NCBI RefSeq assembly: GCF_014158035.1 | Contig: NZ_JACFXW010000001.1 | Coordinates: 1,798,001-1,862,000 of the forward strand | Direction: 5' to 3' | Source of the DNA: Rhizobium sp. G21 | Lineage (GTDB): Bacteria; Pseudomonadota; Alphaproteobacteria; Rhizobiales; Rhizobiaceae | DNA length: 64,000 nucleotides | Shown: in pieces, positions 10,000 to 18,408 of the stretch | Numbering within the stretch: position 1 is the stretch's first letter | Layout: each line of letters starts with the position of its first letter | The notes under the pieces: generated by a model | Told to the model about the DNA's origin: nothing | Databases searched by the model: none | What the model saw: only the letters and a program-made list of their open reading frames with translations | Program-made: the position numbers and the translations under genes

Positions 10000-10476
10000 T
10001 TGACGATCCTGTCGGGCATCGCGAAGTCGATGCAACTCATGCTACGCCGTCCCCAGCGCCGGCAATATGCCGCGCTGTGCTATCGCGAAACTTCGGTCGG
10101 GGAGCTGGAAATCCTGCTTCTGACGAGTCGCGATACCGGCCGATGGGTCATTCCGAAGGGATGGCCGATGGGCTCCAAGGCCGGGCACGAGGTGGCGAGA
10201 CAGGAAGCGCTGGAGGAAGCGGGCGTCACAGGCGAGGCCGGTGCGGTTCCCCTCGGAATCTACAGCTATCAGAAACGCATGCAGGATGACTTTTGCGTGC
10301 CCTGCGGCGTCGAAGTTTTTCCCATGCGGGTTACCGGTTGCGTCGACAGTTTCAAGGAAAAAGGCAAGCGCCAGCTGGACTGGGTTTCGCCCTCGACAGC
10401 GGCGGCGCGCGTGGCGGAGCCGGAACTTCGGGATCTCATCCTGCGATTTGCAACGTCGTTTTCCCCTTCGGCCTGA
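10000..10476 (+). CDS. Nudix hydrolase, diphosphoinositol polyphosphate phosphohydrolase-like
   Basis: A 158-residue Nudix protein of the small DIPP-like group common in rhizobia (RRQYAALCYR..., WVIPKGWPMG). The Nudix box starts at the Gly of KAGHEVARQEALEEAGV. The E-x-x-E-E-x-G core is kept, but the Arg that normally precedes the first Glu is Gln. The start is taken as TTG at 10000 because GGAGGT lies at 9985-9990 with good spacing. The next ATG at 10030 has no such site and would trim the N-terminus. Substrate cannot be told from sequence. The gene is 72 bases upstream of the phosphate transporter. Confidence 0.82.
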   Translation: MTILSGIAKSMQLMLRRPQRRQYAALCYRETSVGELEILLLTSRDTGRWVIPKGWPMGSKAGHEVARQEALEEAGVTGEAGAVPLGIYSYQKRMQDDFCVPCGVEVFPMRVTGCVDSFKEKGKRQLDWVSPSTAAARVAEPELRDLILRFATSFSPSA

Positions 10477-10548
10477 AAGGTCATCATCACGCAAGCGCGG
10501 TGACGCATGATCGTCATCCGGGCATGACCACGCTGCAAGGCATTTTGG

Positions 10549-12081
10549 ATGGCGAAATCAACCTATACGAAGCCGACGCTCGACCAGGATCTCGACAAAA
10601 TCGGGATGATGGAGAGCGCGGCGCAATTTGTGATGAACCGCGCGGCGACCCCAGCGCTGGCCTTCGTCTTCATCGTCTGCGCCGCCAGCGCCGCGGTCAG
10701 CATGACCGCGGGAAGCGCCGGAATGCTGTTCATCGCGGTCGCCTCCGTGATGGCCGCCTATATGGCCATGAATATCGGCGCGAACGACGTGACCAACAAT
10801 GTCGGCGCGGCCGTCGGCGCGCGGGCGATCTCGCTGCGCAACGCGCTCGTGCTGGCGGCCGTCTGTGAAATCGCCGGCGCATTTCTCGCCGGCGACCGGG
10901 TGGTGGCGACCATAAAGAACGGCATCGTCAGCGCAAGCCTGACGCCCAATCCGGACATGATCGTGATCATCATGGTCAGCGCGCTGTTTGCCGCCGCCGC
11001 CTGGATCAATATCGCCACGTGGCTAAATGCGCCTGTTTCGACCACCCACTCGATCGTCGGCGGCATCATGGGCGCGGGCGCTGCGATCGTGGGCTTCAGG
11101 GCGGTGAATTGGGGGCAACTCGCCGAGATCTCTGCGGGCTGGCTGTTTTCTCCCATCGCGGGCGGCCTGATCGCCGTCGCCTTTCTCTGGTTCATCCAGA
11201 CCGCGATCCTCTATGCGGACGATCGGCTCTCGGCGGCGAAGCGGTGGGTTCCGATACTGCTGGCGGTGATGACCGGTTCTTTCGTCAGTTACCTGCTGTT
11301 GCTCGGCTTCGACGACGAACTCGGCCTGAGCGCCTGGCAGGCGATCGCGGCCGGCCCGCTGGTCGGACTGATCGGTTATGTCCCCTATCGCCGCGTCGTC
11401 GCCCGTCAGGCAGGCGCACTCGACGCCGTGGATCCATCGATCAAATCGCTGTTTCGAACGCCGCTGGTGTTTTCGGCAGCGCTTCTGTCCTTCGCCCATG
11501 GCGCAAACGACGTCTCCAATGCGATCGGTCCGCTCTTTGCGGTGGTGGAGGCCTCCGGCATCCAGTCCGTGACCGCCAATCAGGACGCGCCGTTCTGGGT
11601 GATGGCGCTCGGCGCATTCGGTATTTCGGTGGGACTCCTGCTGTTCGGGCCGAGACTCATCCGCATCGTCGGCAGCCAGATCACCAAGCTCAACCCGATC
11701 AGAGCCTTCTGCGTCGCGCTCTCGGCCGCGATGACCGTCATCGTCGCTTCGGCGCTCGGCCTGCCTGTCAGTTCCACGCACATCGCCGTCGGCGCCGTTT
11801 TCGGCGTCGGCCTGTTTCGTGAATGGCATGTGGCCCATTCCACCCAGCGTCGCCTGTATATCGAAGCCAAGGCGCTGAACGGCGACAAGAAGGCTGCGCG
11901 AGAAGTCTTGGCCGGGAAAGCAGCCTCGGAGGAGACGGCGCAGGCTGTGGACAACAGCTATCGCTATCTGGTGCGGCGCTCCTATCTGATGTCCATCCTT
12001 GCCGCATGGGTGGTGACGGCCCCCGTTTCCGGCGCGCTCGCCGCCGGCATCGCCGCCGCCCTGCACAGACTGATCCAGTGA
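10549..12081 (+). CDS. PiT-family inorganic phosphate transporter
   Basis: An inner-membrane low-affinity phosphate permease of the PiT family, 510 residues with about 10-12 hydrophobic segments. The two family signatures [14 protein letters not shown] (about residues 78-90) and [14 protein letters not shown] (about 318-331) mark the inverted duplicated halves. Further conserved stretches are [15 protein letters not shown] and [16 protein letters not shown] central cytoplasmic linker separates the halves. It lies between the Nudix gene and rsmE with short gaps. The gene encodes a complete protein with no frame break. Confidence 0.92.
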   Translation: MAKSTYTKPTLDQDLDKIGMMESAAQFVMNRAATPALAFVFIVCAASAAVSMTAGSAGMLFIAVASVMAAYMAMNIGANDVTNNVGAAVGARAISLRNALVLAAVCEIAGAFLAGDRVVATIKNGIVSASLTPNPDMIVIIMVSALFAAAAWINIATWLNAPVSTTHSIVGGIMGAGAAIVGFRAVNWGQLAEISAGWLFSPIAGGLIAVAFLWFIQTAILYADDRLSAAKRWVPILLAVMTGSFVSYLLLLGFDDELGLSAWQAIAAGPLVGLIGYVPYRRVVARQAGALDAVDPSIKSLFRTPLVFSAALLSFAHGANDVSNAIGPLFAVVEASGIQSVTANQDAPFWVMALGAFGISVGLLLFGPRLIRIVGSQITKLNPIRAFCVALSAAMTVIVASALGLPVSSTHIAVGAVFGVGLFREWHVAHSTQRRLYIEAKALNGDKKAAREVLAGKAASEETAQAVDNSYRYLVRRSYLMSILAAWVVTAPVSGALAAGIAAALHRLIQ

Positions 12082-12088
12082 GGACGCG

Positions 12089-12826
12089 ATGCGCGCCAAT
12101 TTCCGAATGCAGAGGCTTTTTCTCGATGCGCCGATCTCGGCGGACAGCCCCATCCCTGCCAATGACGAACAGGTCAACTATCTCGCCAATGTGCTGCGAC
12201 TTCAGGACGGCGCGGAAATCCTGATATTCAACGGCCGCGACGGGGAATGGAAGGCGCAGCTCACGTTTCCCAGCCGCAAGAAGATCCAGATCGTGCCCGT
12301 CGAAGTCACCCGGCCGCAGCCGGAACAGCCGGATCTGCACTATCTCTTTGCGCCGTTGAAGGTCGGCCGGCTCGATTATCTGATCCAGAAATCGGTAGAA
12401 ATGGGCGCCGGCGTGATACAGCCGGTGATGACCCAGCATGTTCAGGGCAAGATCACTTCGCTGGATCGCCTCAGGGCCAATGCCGTGGAAGCCGCCGAAC
12501 AGTGCGGCATTTTGGCGATTCCGGAGGTCCGCGAACCCGTCAGGCTGACGGCGCTGATCGAAACCTGGCCGCGCGACCGCCGCATCATCTATTGCGACGA
12601 AGGCGCGGACACAAACAACCCGATGAACGCGCTTCGAGCCATAGCTGAGAAAAAACTCGCGCTTCTCATCGGCCCAGAAGGCGGGTTTTCGGAGGAAGAA
12701 CAGCGGCTTCTGCGCAGTCTAGACTTCGTGACGCCGATTCCGCTCGGCCCACGAATCCTGCGCGCCGACACTGCTGCGGTCGCGGCTTTCGCCGTCATCC
12801 AGGCCATGATCGGAGACTGGCGCTGA
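12089..12826 (+). CDS. rsmE: 16S rRNA (uracil1498-N3)-methyltransferase RsmE
   Basis: A SPOUT-class methyltransferase, 245 residues, that methylates N3 of U1498 in 16S rRNA. It has the N-terminal PUA-like domain ([12 protein letters not shown]...) and the C-terminal knotted SAM-binding fold with [13 protein letters not shown] and [15 protein letters not shown]. The start is 7 bases after the PiT stop, with GAGGACG before it. Full length for the family. Confidence 0.93.
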   Translation: MRANFRMQRLFLDAPISADSPIPANDEQVNYLANVLRLQDGAEILIFNGRDGEWKAQLTFPSRKKIQIVPVEVTRPQPEQPDLHYLFAPLKVGRLDYLIQKSVEMGAGVIQPVMTQHVQGKITSLDRLRANAVEAAEQCGILAIPEVREPVRLTALIETWPRDRRIIYCDEGADTNNPMNALRAIAEKKLALLIGPEGGFSEEEQRLLRSLDFVTPIPLGPRILRADTAAVAAFAVIQAMIGDWR

Positions 12827-12944
12827 TCAAAAAATCTGAGCCAGCCTTTCATCCTTTTTGCTTGCAAATCCTATAAAGACAGGTCAAGCACTCTGCCCGG
12901 CGGCGTGCGGGCGACCGTCGATCTCACCTGCAGAAGAAGCTCAT

Positions 12945-14319
12945 ATGGCGCGCGACACTACGGACGACACACTTGTCACCTCGATCGACGATCTGACCGC
13001 ACATATCGCGGCCGGAGAGAAGCCTGAAAGCGCCTTTCGTCTCGGAACCGAGCACGAGAAATTCGTGTTCCGCACCGCCGACAACAGTCCCGTGCCCTAT
13101 GAAGGCGAGACGGGCATCAAGGCCATTCTCGACATCATGCAGCACCGGCTCGGCTGGGACGCGATCATCGACAAAGGCAATATCATCGGCCTCGCCTCCC
13201 CCTCGGGCATGGGCGCGATCTCGCTCGAACCCGGCGGACAATTCGAATTGTCCGGCGCGCCGCTCGAAACACTGCACGAGACCGCGGCCGAGACGCGTGG
13301 ACATCTCGATCTGATGCGGGACATCGCCGGCCCGATGGGCATCGGCTTTCTCGGCCTCGGCGGCAGCCCGAAATGGAGCTGGGACGAGACGCCGAAAATG
13401 CCGAAATCGCGCTACGGCATCATGTCGCGCTACATGCCCAAGGTCGGAAGCCGCGGCCTGGACATGATGTATCGCACCTGCACGATTCAGGTGAATCTCG
13501 ATTTTTCGTCCGAAGACGACATGCGCCGCAAGATGCAGGTCGGTTTGAAGCTGCAGTCGCTGGCCACCGCGCTTTTCGCCGCCTCCCCCTTCACCGAAGG
13601 CAAGCCGAACGGCTTCAAATCCTGGCGCGGCGATATCTGGCGCGACACCGACAACGCCCGCGCCGGCCTGCTTCCGTTCGCATTCTCCGAGGCGTTCGGT
13701 TATCGGGATTACGTCGAATGGGCGCTCGACACCCCGATGTATTTCGTGGTCCGCGACGGCGCCTATCACGATTGCACCCATGTCACCTTTCGTCAGTTCA
13801 TGGCCGGCGCGCTGAAGGGCGAACTGAAAGAGTGGCAGCCCAATATGGGCGACTGGACCAATCACCTCTCGACGTTGTTCCCCGATGTGCGCCTCAAGCG
13901 CTTCCTGGAAATGCGCGGCGCGGATTGCGGACCGGAAAGCCACATCAACGCGTTGCCGGCCTTCTGGGTGGGACTGCTCTATGACTCCAGCAGCGCTGGA
14001 AGACGCCGTCCAATTGACGCGCGACTGGAGCTTCGACGCCGTGCAGGCCGCCCGCGACGCCGTTCCGGAACAGGGCCTCGACGCCATGCTCGGCGCGCGG
14101 CGTCTCGGCGACATCGCACGCGACGCGCTCGACATCTCGCGCAAGGGTCTCAAAGCCCGCCATGTATTGAACGAGGCCGGCGCCGACGAAACCATCTATC
14201 TCTCCCCGTTGGAAGAGATCGTCGCCGGCAAGCCGACATTGGCGGATGAACTTCTGGTCCGTTTCGATGGCGAATGGAACGGCTCGGTCGAACCCGTATT
14301 CTCCGACTACAGGTATTGA
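12945..14319 (+). CDS. gshA: Glutamate-cysteine ligase, plant/alphaproteobacterial type (one frame break)
   Basis: First enzyme of glutathione synthesis; joins glutamate and cysteine with ATP. The sequence matches the plant-like class (FRLGTEHEKFVF, SLEPGGQFELSGAPLETLHET, LGLGGSPKWSWDETPKMPKSRY). The N-terminal 350 residues are in one frame up to ALPAFWVGLLYDSS near 13985. The C-terminal part (ALEDAVQLTRDWSFD to VFSDYRY) is in another. Removing one base in 13984-13995 gives 457 residues, the usual length, so I treat it as an intact gene with a sequencing insertion. The ATG at 12945 has AGAAG about 8 bases upstream. Confidence 0.9.
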
Positions 14320-14417
14320 AGCATCGACCGAAAGCGATGGCGGGTTTCGGGATGACGATATGCGCCAAAGCCGAGAGATAAAGTAAGGGAGCGAATATCG
14401 AAATTCGCGATCGCTTT

Positions 14418-14439
14418 AAGGTCGGTCGGCTTCGACCTT
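14418..14439 (+). terminator. Possible weak terminator after gshA
   Basis: A perfect 7-base stem AAGGTCG / CGACCTT with an 8-base loop lies about 100 bases after gshA, followed by a short T-poor tail (TTCCTGTTTC). It could end the gshA transcript, but the U-tract is weak. Confidence 0.35.
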
Positions 14440-14513
14440 TCCTGTTTCAAGAATGCGAATCCACGTTATAGTGGCATTGACGCAGAGCGCTTCGCTTTCT
14501 TGAAAGGACTTCC

Positions 14514-15343
14514 ATGCTGCCTTTGTTCGATCTGATGATGAATGCGCAGAACGGTCAGGCGACGGAGGCCATGGCCCGCCAGTTCGGGCTGGCGCAGGAG
14601 CAGATGCAGAAGGCGATGACGGCGTTGATGCCCGCCTTTTCCTCCGGCTTCAAGCGCAGCGCTGCAAATCCTTATGATTTCAACGCCCTGCTCCAATCGG
14701 CGATGTCCGGCGGCTACGCCAAATATTTCGAGGACATGGGCAAGGCGTTCACCCCCAAGGCGTGGCTGACGGCAACGCCATCCTCGGCCAGCTGTTCGGC
14801 TCCAAGGACGTGTCGCGGGCCATCGCCGCGCAGGCGGCGCAAATGTCCGGCATCGGCCAGGAAGTGCTGAAGCAGATGTTGCCGGTCATGGCCAACGCCA
14901 TGGTCGGCGGCTTCCTGCGCCAGGTGGCGGACCAGTTCCGCGCCGCTGGCGACGCGATCACCGCCGGCGACGGGGCCAAACTGATGGAGCCGTGGCTGCG
15001 CGCCTCCGGAATGGCGCAACAGCCCGAGACGCCAACTTCGTCGTTCCCCAATCCTTTTCTCGACGCCATGCAGGCCATGATGGCGCCGGCGGCGGCCAAG
15101 CAGGAAAAGCCGGCGGATCCTTTCGCGGCCAATCCTTTCCTCCAGATGCTCGGCGCGATGAATGCGGCGATGTCTCCGCAGCAGACGAAACCCGCCACGC
15201 CGGATCCTGTCGAGACCGCCCCCTCCAGCAATATTTTCAGCCAGATGTTCGAGAGCGGCATCGAGGTGCAGAAGGCTTACCAGTCCAATCTCGATTCTAT
15301 CCTCAACAGCTATTTTTCCGGCGCAAAGTCACGGGCCGAGTGA
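14514..15343 (+). CDS. DUF937-like hydrophobic, Ala/Met/Gln-rich protein (one frame break)
   Basis: About 276 residues, rich in Ala, Met and Gln. The first 85 residues (MLPLFDLMMNAQNGQATEAMARQ-type start) resemble DUF937 proteins, with the helical repeat FGLAQEQMQKAMTALMPAFSSGF. The middle contains ILGQLFGSKDVSRAIAAQAAQMSGIG, the second DUF937 half. The C-terminal third is a low-complexity Pro/Ala/Gln linker and a short final helix. The two parts are in different frames and join as FTPQGVADGN if one C is added to the run of five at 14752-14756. No signal peptide or enzyme motif was seen. Function unknown. Confidence 0.75.
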
Positions 15344-15682
15344 GCCCGTCTATCTTGTTGCATGTGGACAATGATCCAAAAAGCGACAGGAACCCTCGAA
15401 AGCCATTCCCAATTTGCAGCTCACCCCAGCGCTGGACGCATGGCTTGCCGTTGAAATCCCGACATGTTTTGTGAAGTGTTAAAAAATTGTTTCGCAATGC
15501 GCTGCTTTTTAGGGAACTACGCCACATTTTCGCGCGTTTGATGGTCTGAATCGGAGCAGAGCGGGTTGATTTCACTTGGATAATCAACCTTACGACAATG
15601 TTAATCCCAGGTGACAAACACGGCCGATTGGTTTATCGCTTTGCCATCCCGTGATCAGGCGCCTCTCATTCAGGTTATCAGT
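15344..15682. other. Non-coding gap of about 340 bases before the sugar transferase
   Basis: No credible gene was seen. The gap is more AT-rich than its surroundings, especially at 15470-15610, as expected of a control region. Apart from the inverted repeat listed separately, no terminator or known RNA motif was recognised. A GTG at 15611 is in frame with the sugar transferase but has no ribosome site. Confidence 0.5.
15564..15589. promoter_or_regulatory. Perfect 8-10-8 inverted repeat upstream of sugar transferase
   Basis: GGTTGATT at 15564-15571 is mirrored by AATCAACC at 15582-15589 with a 10-base spacer, about 95 bases before the start codon at 15683. The arm spacing of about two helical turns centre to centre suits a dimeric regulator. 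No family could be assigned. Confidence 0.45.
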
Positions 15683-16417
15683 ATGAATCCTGGAACACTC
15701 AGCACGACCCTGCCCCTTCGCAGCACGACTGCCGCCGCGGGCGCACCGGCCGAACTGGACGCCATTTCGGCGTCTCGAGGCTCCAGCTGGATTCATGGCG
15801 CTTTGGACAAACCGTTCCAGTTCGCTCTGAAGAGGGGCATGGACGTCACCGTGTCCGGACTGGCGCTTCTGGTCCTGCTTCCCTTCTTTCTCATGATCGC
15901 CGCAGCCATCGTGATCGAAAATCGCGGCCCGGTGTTCTTCAGCCAGCAGCGTTGGGGTCGTGGCGGCAAACTGATCCGCATCTACAAATTCCGCTCCATG
16001 CGTACCGACATGTGCGATGTGAGCGGCGTGCGTCAGACGACCGAGAATGATCCGCGCGTGACGCGCATCGGCGCCTTTCTGCGCAAGACCAACCTCGATG
16101 AGTTGCCGCAGTTGATCAACATCTTCCTGGGCGACATGTCGATCGTCGGCCCCCGCTGCCATGTCCCGAAAATGCTCGCAACCGGCGTGCTCTATGAAGA
16201 TCTGGTGCGGGACTATCACATCCGCCACCTCGTCCGGCCCGGCCTGACCGGGCTGGCGCAGATGAACGGCTATCGCGGCCCTACCAATACGGAAGAAGCT
16301 GCCCGCGGTCGCGTGGCGTACGACATCGAATACATCAAGACCTTCTCGATCCTGCAGGATATTCGCATCATCATCGGCACGGCCGTACGGGAATTCCGAG
16401 GCGGCACGGGTTTCTGA
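15683..16417 (+). CDS. Bacterial sugar transferase (priming glycosyltransferase for polysaccharide)
   Basis: A 244-residue enzyme of the bacterial sugar transferase family (ExoY/WcaJ/PglC catalytic core). These enzymes move a sugar phosphate from a UDP-sugar to undecaprenyl phosphate at the inner membrane. It has one hydrophobic segment ([20 protein letters not shown]) followed by the core motifs [59 protein letters not shown] and the C-terminal [13 protein letters not shown]. The start at 15683 is chosen because the family core begins soon after and the longer GTG frame has no ribosome site. It stands alone with its own terminator. It could prime the glycan made by the 26.7-36 kb genes, but that is inference. 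Confidence 0.85.
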   Translation: MNPGTLSTTLPLRSTTAAAGAPAELDAISASRGSSWIHGALDKPFQFALKRGMDVTVSGLALLVLLPFFLMIAAAIVIENRGPVFFSQQRWGRGGKLIRIYKFRSMRTDMCDVSGVRQTTENDPRVTRIGAFLRKTNLDELPQLINIFLGDMSIVGPRCHVPKMLATGVLYEDLVRDYHIRHLVRPGLTGLAQMNGYRGPTNTEEAARGRVAYDIEYIKTFSILQDIRIIIGTAVREFRGGTGF

Positions 16418-16444
16418 TACAAACATTGGATATCATCGATGCGA

Positions 16445-16470
16445 AGGCGGGGGCTTGCCCTCGCCTTTTT
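16445..16470 (+). terminator. Terminator after sugar transferase
   Basis: An AGGCGGGGGC-TT-GCCCTCGCCT imperfect stem is followed directly by TTTTTGTTTTT, a clear factor-independent terminator 30 bases after the stop. Confidence 0.8.
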
Positions 16471-16515
16471 GTTTTTGGCACGTTCCTGTGACGTCATCGC
16501 CGACGCAAAATATGT

Positions 16516-16530
16516 TGACTTCTTTATTCA
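16516..16530. promoter_or_regulatory. RirA-type iron-responsive operator, box 1
   Basis: TGACTTCTTTATTCA fits TGA-N9-TCA, the iron-responsive operator described for RirA in Rhizobium. It lies 48-62 bases before the hemophore-like gene and overlaps a TTGACT that could serve as a -35 element, so binding would block transcription when iron is plentiful. Confidence 0.65.
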
Positions 16531-16541
16531 TGTTTAATAGT

Positions 16542-16556
16542 TGAGTATCGCAATCA
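16542..16556. promoter_or_regulatory. RirA-type iron-responsive operator, box 2
   Basis: TGAGTATCGCAATCA is a second TGA-N9-TCA site, 26 bases downstream of box 1 centre to centre and 22 bases before the start codon. Two copies in one promoter make a chance match unlikely. Confidence 0.6.
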
Positions 16557-16577
16557 TGTTTTAGAGAAGGGTAGACC

Positions 16578-17555
16578 ATGGCTCTCACCATTTCCGTCGC
16601 CGACGACAACAAGGACGGCAAGGGCGTGAATTTCAACGCCTATATCCAGACGTTCGACACGACCTTCGTGTCTTCCGGCCGCGGCGGGTTCAACAAGCCC
16701 GATCCGTCCGACCCTTTCAAGGGCGAGGGCTATGTCACGATGGCGAACGAGGAGGGCAATGGCGGCGCCAGCGTGGTGTTCACGTCCGACGGCGGCTTCA
16801 CCTATGATCTCAGCACCCATGTGGTCAGCGGCGACCTGAAGTCGATCACCTTCGGAACGGATACATCATACAACGAGGCGACTGAAACCTATTCAAACTC
16901 GAAGGACGTCGTCATCTCCGGATTTTCCGATTTCGCGACGTCCACTGAAGACGGCAAGCTGATGGGAGACCTGATGGATTCACGGGTCGGATCGTTGAAG
17001 ACGCTGCTGGCCTCCGATTCCATCGTCTTCAAAGGCTCGACCGGCAGTGACGTCTTCACCGGCTTTGGCTTTGCAGATACGATCAGCGGCGGCAACGGCA
17101 ACGATACGCTGGGCGGCGGCGCAGGCAACGACAAGATCTCCGGCGGTTCGGGCGTCGACAAACTCAGCGGCGGGACGGGCAACGACACCCTGACGGGCGG
17201 TGCGGGCAACGATACGCTCAAGGGAGACGCCGGAAACGATATCCTGAACGGCGGCGCCGGTGTGGATCGTCTCGTCGGGGGCGCCGGCAGGGACTCGCTC
17301 ACGGGCGGTTCGAGCGCCGACACCTTCGTCTTCGCCAAGGGCGATGGAAAAGACACGATCACCGATTTCGCCGAAGGCGCTGCGGGCAAGGACGTGATCG
17401 AATTCGCCGACGGCCTGTTCAAGAACTATGCCGATGTGCTGGATTCCGCCAAGGACACCGCTGACGGCGTGCTCATATCTTATAGCGGCGGCAAGCTGTT
17501 GTTGTCGGATGTCGATCTGGCCGACCTGCACAAATCGGACTTCCACATCCTCTGA
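16578..17555 (+). CDS. HasA-like heme-binding domain fused to RTX calcium-binding repeats; candidate secreted hemophore
   Basis: A 325-residue protein in two parts. Residues 1-145 look like the HasA hemophore fold. They share GGF near residue 36, then AxVxF..GGxxYxL...H...GxLxSxxFG (residues 64-93), a V-I-S-G-F strand and a G-L-M-G-DLMDS...L segment. Tyr76 and His81 match the HasA heme ligand Tyr75 and its partner His83. The loop that carries His32 in Serratia HasA shows no His. Residues 153-250 are GGxGxDxLx RTX nonapeptides, followed by an acidic tail ending DFHIL, as in type I secretion substrates. There is no N-terminal signal peptide. The start has AGAAGGG well placed. It is beside hmuVUTSP and behind two RirA-type boxes. 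No type I exporter lies in the window. Confidence 0.75.
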   Translation: MALTISVADDNKDGKGVNFNAYIQTFDTTFVSSGRGGFNKPDPSDPFKGEGYVTMANEEGNGGASVVFTSDGGFTYDLSTHVVSGDLKSITFGTDTSYNEATETYSNSKDVVISGFSDFATSTEDGKLMGDLMDSRVGSLKTLLASDSIVFKGSTGSDVFTGFGFADTISGGNGNDTLGGGAGNDKISGGSGVDKLSGGTGNDTLTGGAGNDTLKGDAGNDILNGGAGVDRLVGGAGRDSLTGGSSADTFVFAKGDGKDTITDFAEGAAGKDVIEFADGLFKNYADVLDSAKDTADGVLISYSGGKLLLSDVDLADLHKSDFHIL

Positions 17556-17580
17556 TCCCGGGAAGAATAGAATGATCGAA

Positions 17581-17609
17581 AGACGCGGCTCGCCGACCGC
17601 GTCTTTTTT
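17581..17609. terminator. Terminator between hemophore-like gene and hmuV
   Basis: An AGACGCGG / CCGCGTCT perfect 8-base stem with an 8-base loop is followed on the plus strand by TTTTTC. It separates the convergent hemophore-like and hmuV genes. Confidence 0.8.
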
Positions 17610-17618
17610 CGTTCGCCG

Positions 17619-18401
17619 TCAGGTCGCCTCGTCGGCGGGGAAGATCCTGAGTCGTCCGCCCTCGACGCGCACCGACAATGCGCAACCATAGACCGCTTCG
17701 AGAATATCTTCCTTGAAAACATCCGCCGGCGCGCCCTCCGCCGCCAGACGCCCTTGTCTGAGCATCAGCACATGATCGGCGAACAGGGCGGTGAGGTTGA
17801 GGTCGTGCATCACCGCGATGACACCGCCGCCGCTTCGCGCGAAATCCCGCGCCGTCCGCATCAGAGCCAGTTGATGCTTCACATCGAGGCTCGCGACGGG
17901 TTCGTCCAGCAACAGCCAGCGCGGTTGCCCATCAATCTCGGGACTGCTGATCTGGCAGAGAACGCGGGCCATATGCATGCGCGACTGCTCGCCGCCGGAT
18001 AAGGCCAGCGCCGAGCGGTTCTCGAAGCCGGTGAGATCGACCGCCCCGAGTCGCTCGGCGATCAGGCGGTCAGCCTCCGCGCGCGAATGGACTTCGCCTG
18101 CGACAACCCCCATTTCCAGGACTTCCCGAACCGTGAACGGGAAGCCGAGCTGGATGGACTGCGACATCACGCCCCGGAGCCGAGCCTGTTCGCCCACCGC
18201 CAGCCTGGCAAGACTGCGGCCATTGATCGAGATTTCGCCGACATGGCGTCGGTCGCCCGAAATCGCTCTGAGCGTCGTGGTCTTGCCTGAGCCGTTCGGC
18301 CCAATGATCGCGGTTAGACGCCCGGGCTTCGCCTCGAAGCTGACATCGTCGACCACGCGTCGACCGCCGAGGTCGACCGATACGGATTGAAGCTTGATCA
18401 T
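17619..18401 (-). CDS. hmuV: Hemin ABC transporter ATP-binding protein HmuV
   Basis: The ATPase of the periplasm-to-cytoplasm heme importer, 260 residues from the chosen start. It has Walker A GPNGSGKTT, the signature LSGGEQSRMHMAR, Walker B WLLLDEP and the switch His in AVMHDLN. The ATG at 18401 is 7 bases after the hmuU stop and begins at the family start (MIKLQSVSV). Upstream residues in the same frame look unrelated. It is the last gene of hmuP-S-T-U-V. Confidence 0.93.
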   Translation of the reverse strand: MIKLQSVSVDLGGRRVVDDVSFEAKPGRLTAIIGPNGSGKTTTLRAISGDRRHVGEISINGRSLARLAVGEQARLRGVMSQSIQLGFPFTVREVLEMGVVAGEVHSRAEADRLIAERLGAVDLTGFENRSALALSGGEQSRMHMARVLCQISSPEIDGQPRWLLLDEPVASLDVKHQLALMRTARDFARSGGGVIAVMHDLNLTALFADHVLMLRQGRLAAEGAPADVFKEDILEAVYGCALSVRVEGGRLRIFPADEAT

Positions 18402-18408
18402 GACGCCG

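Noticed and set aside
12827-12944. Riboswitch or leader element before gshA
   Set aside because: The gap is only 118 bases and no recognised fold or conserved motif was seen.
15611-15682. GTG start giving a longer sugar transferase
   Set aside because: No ribosome site and the added 24 residues are not family sequence; 15683 was used.
17080-17320. Tandem DNA repeat array
   Set aside because: The repetition comes from RTX nonapeptide codons in a protein, not from an independent DNA repeat or CRISPR.
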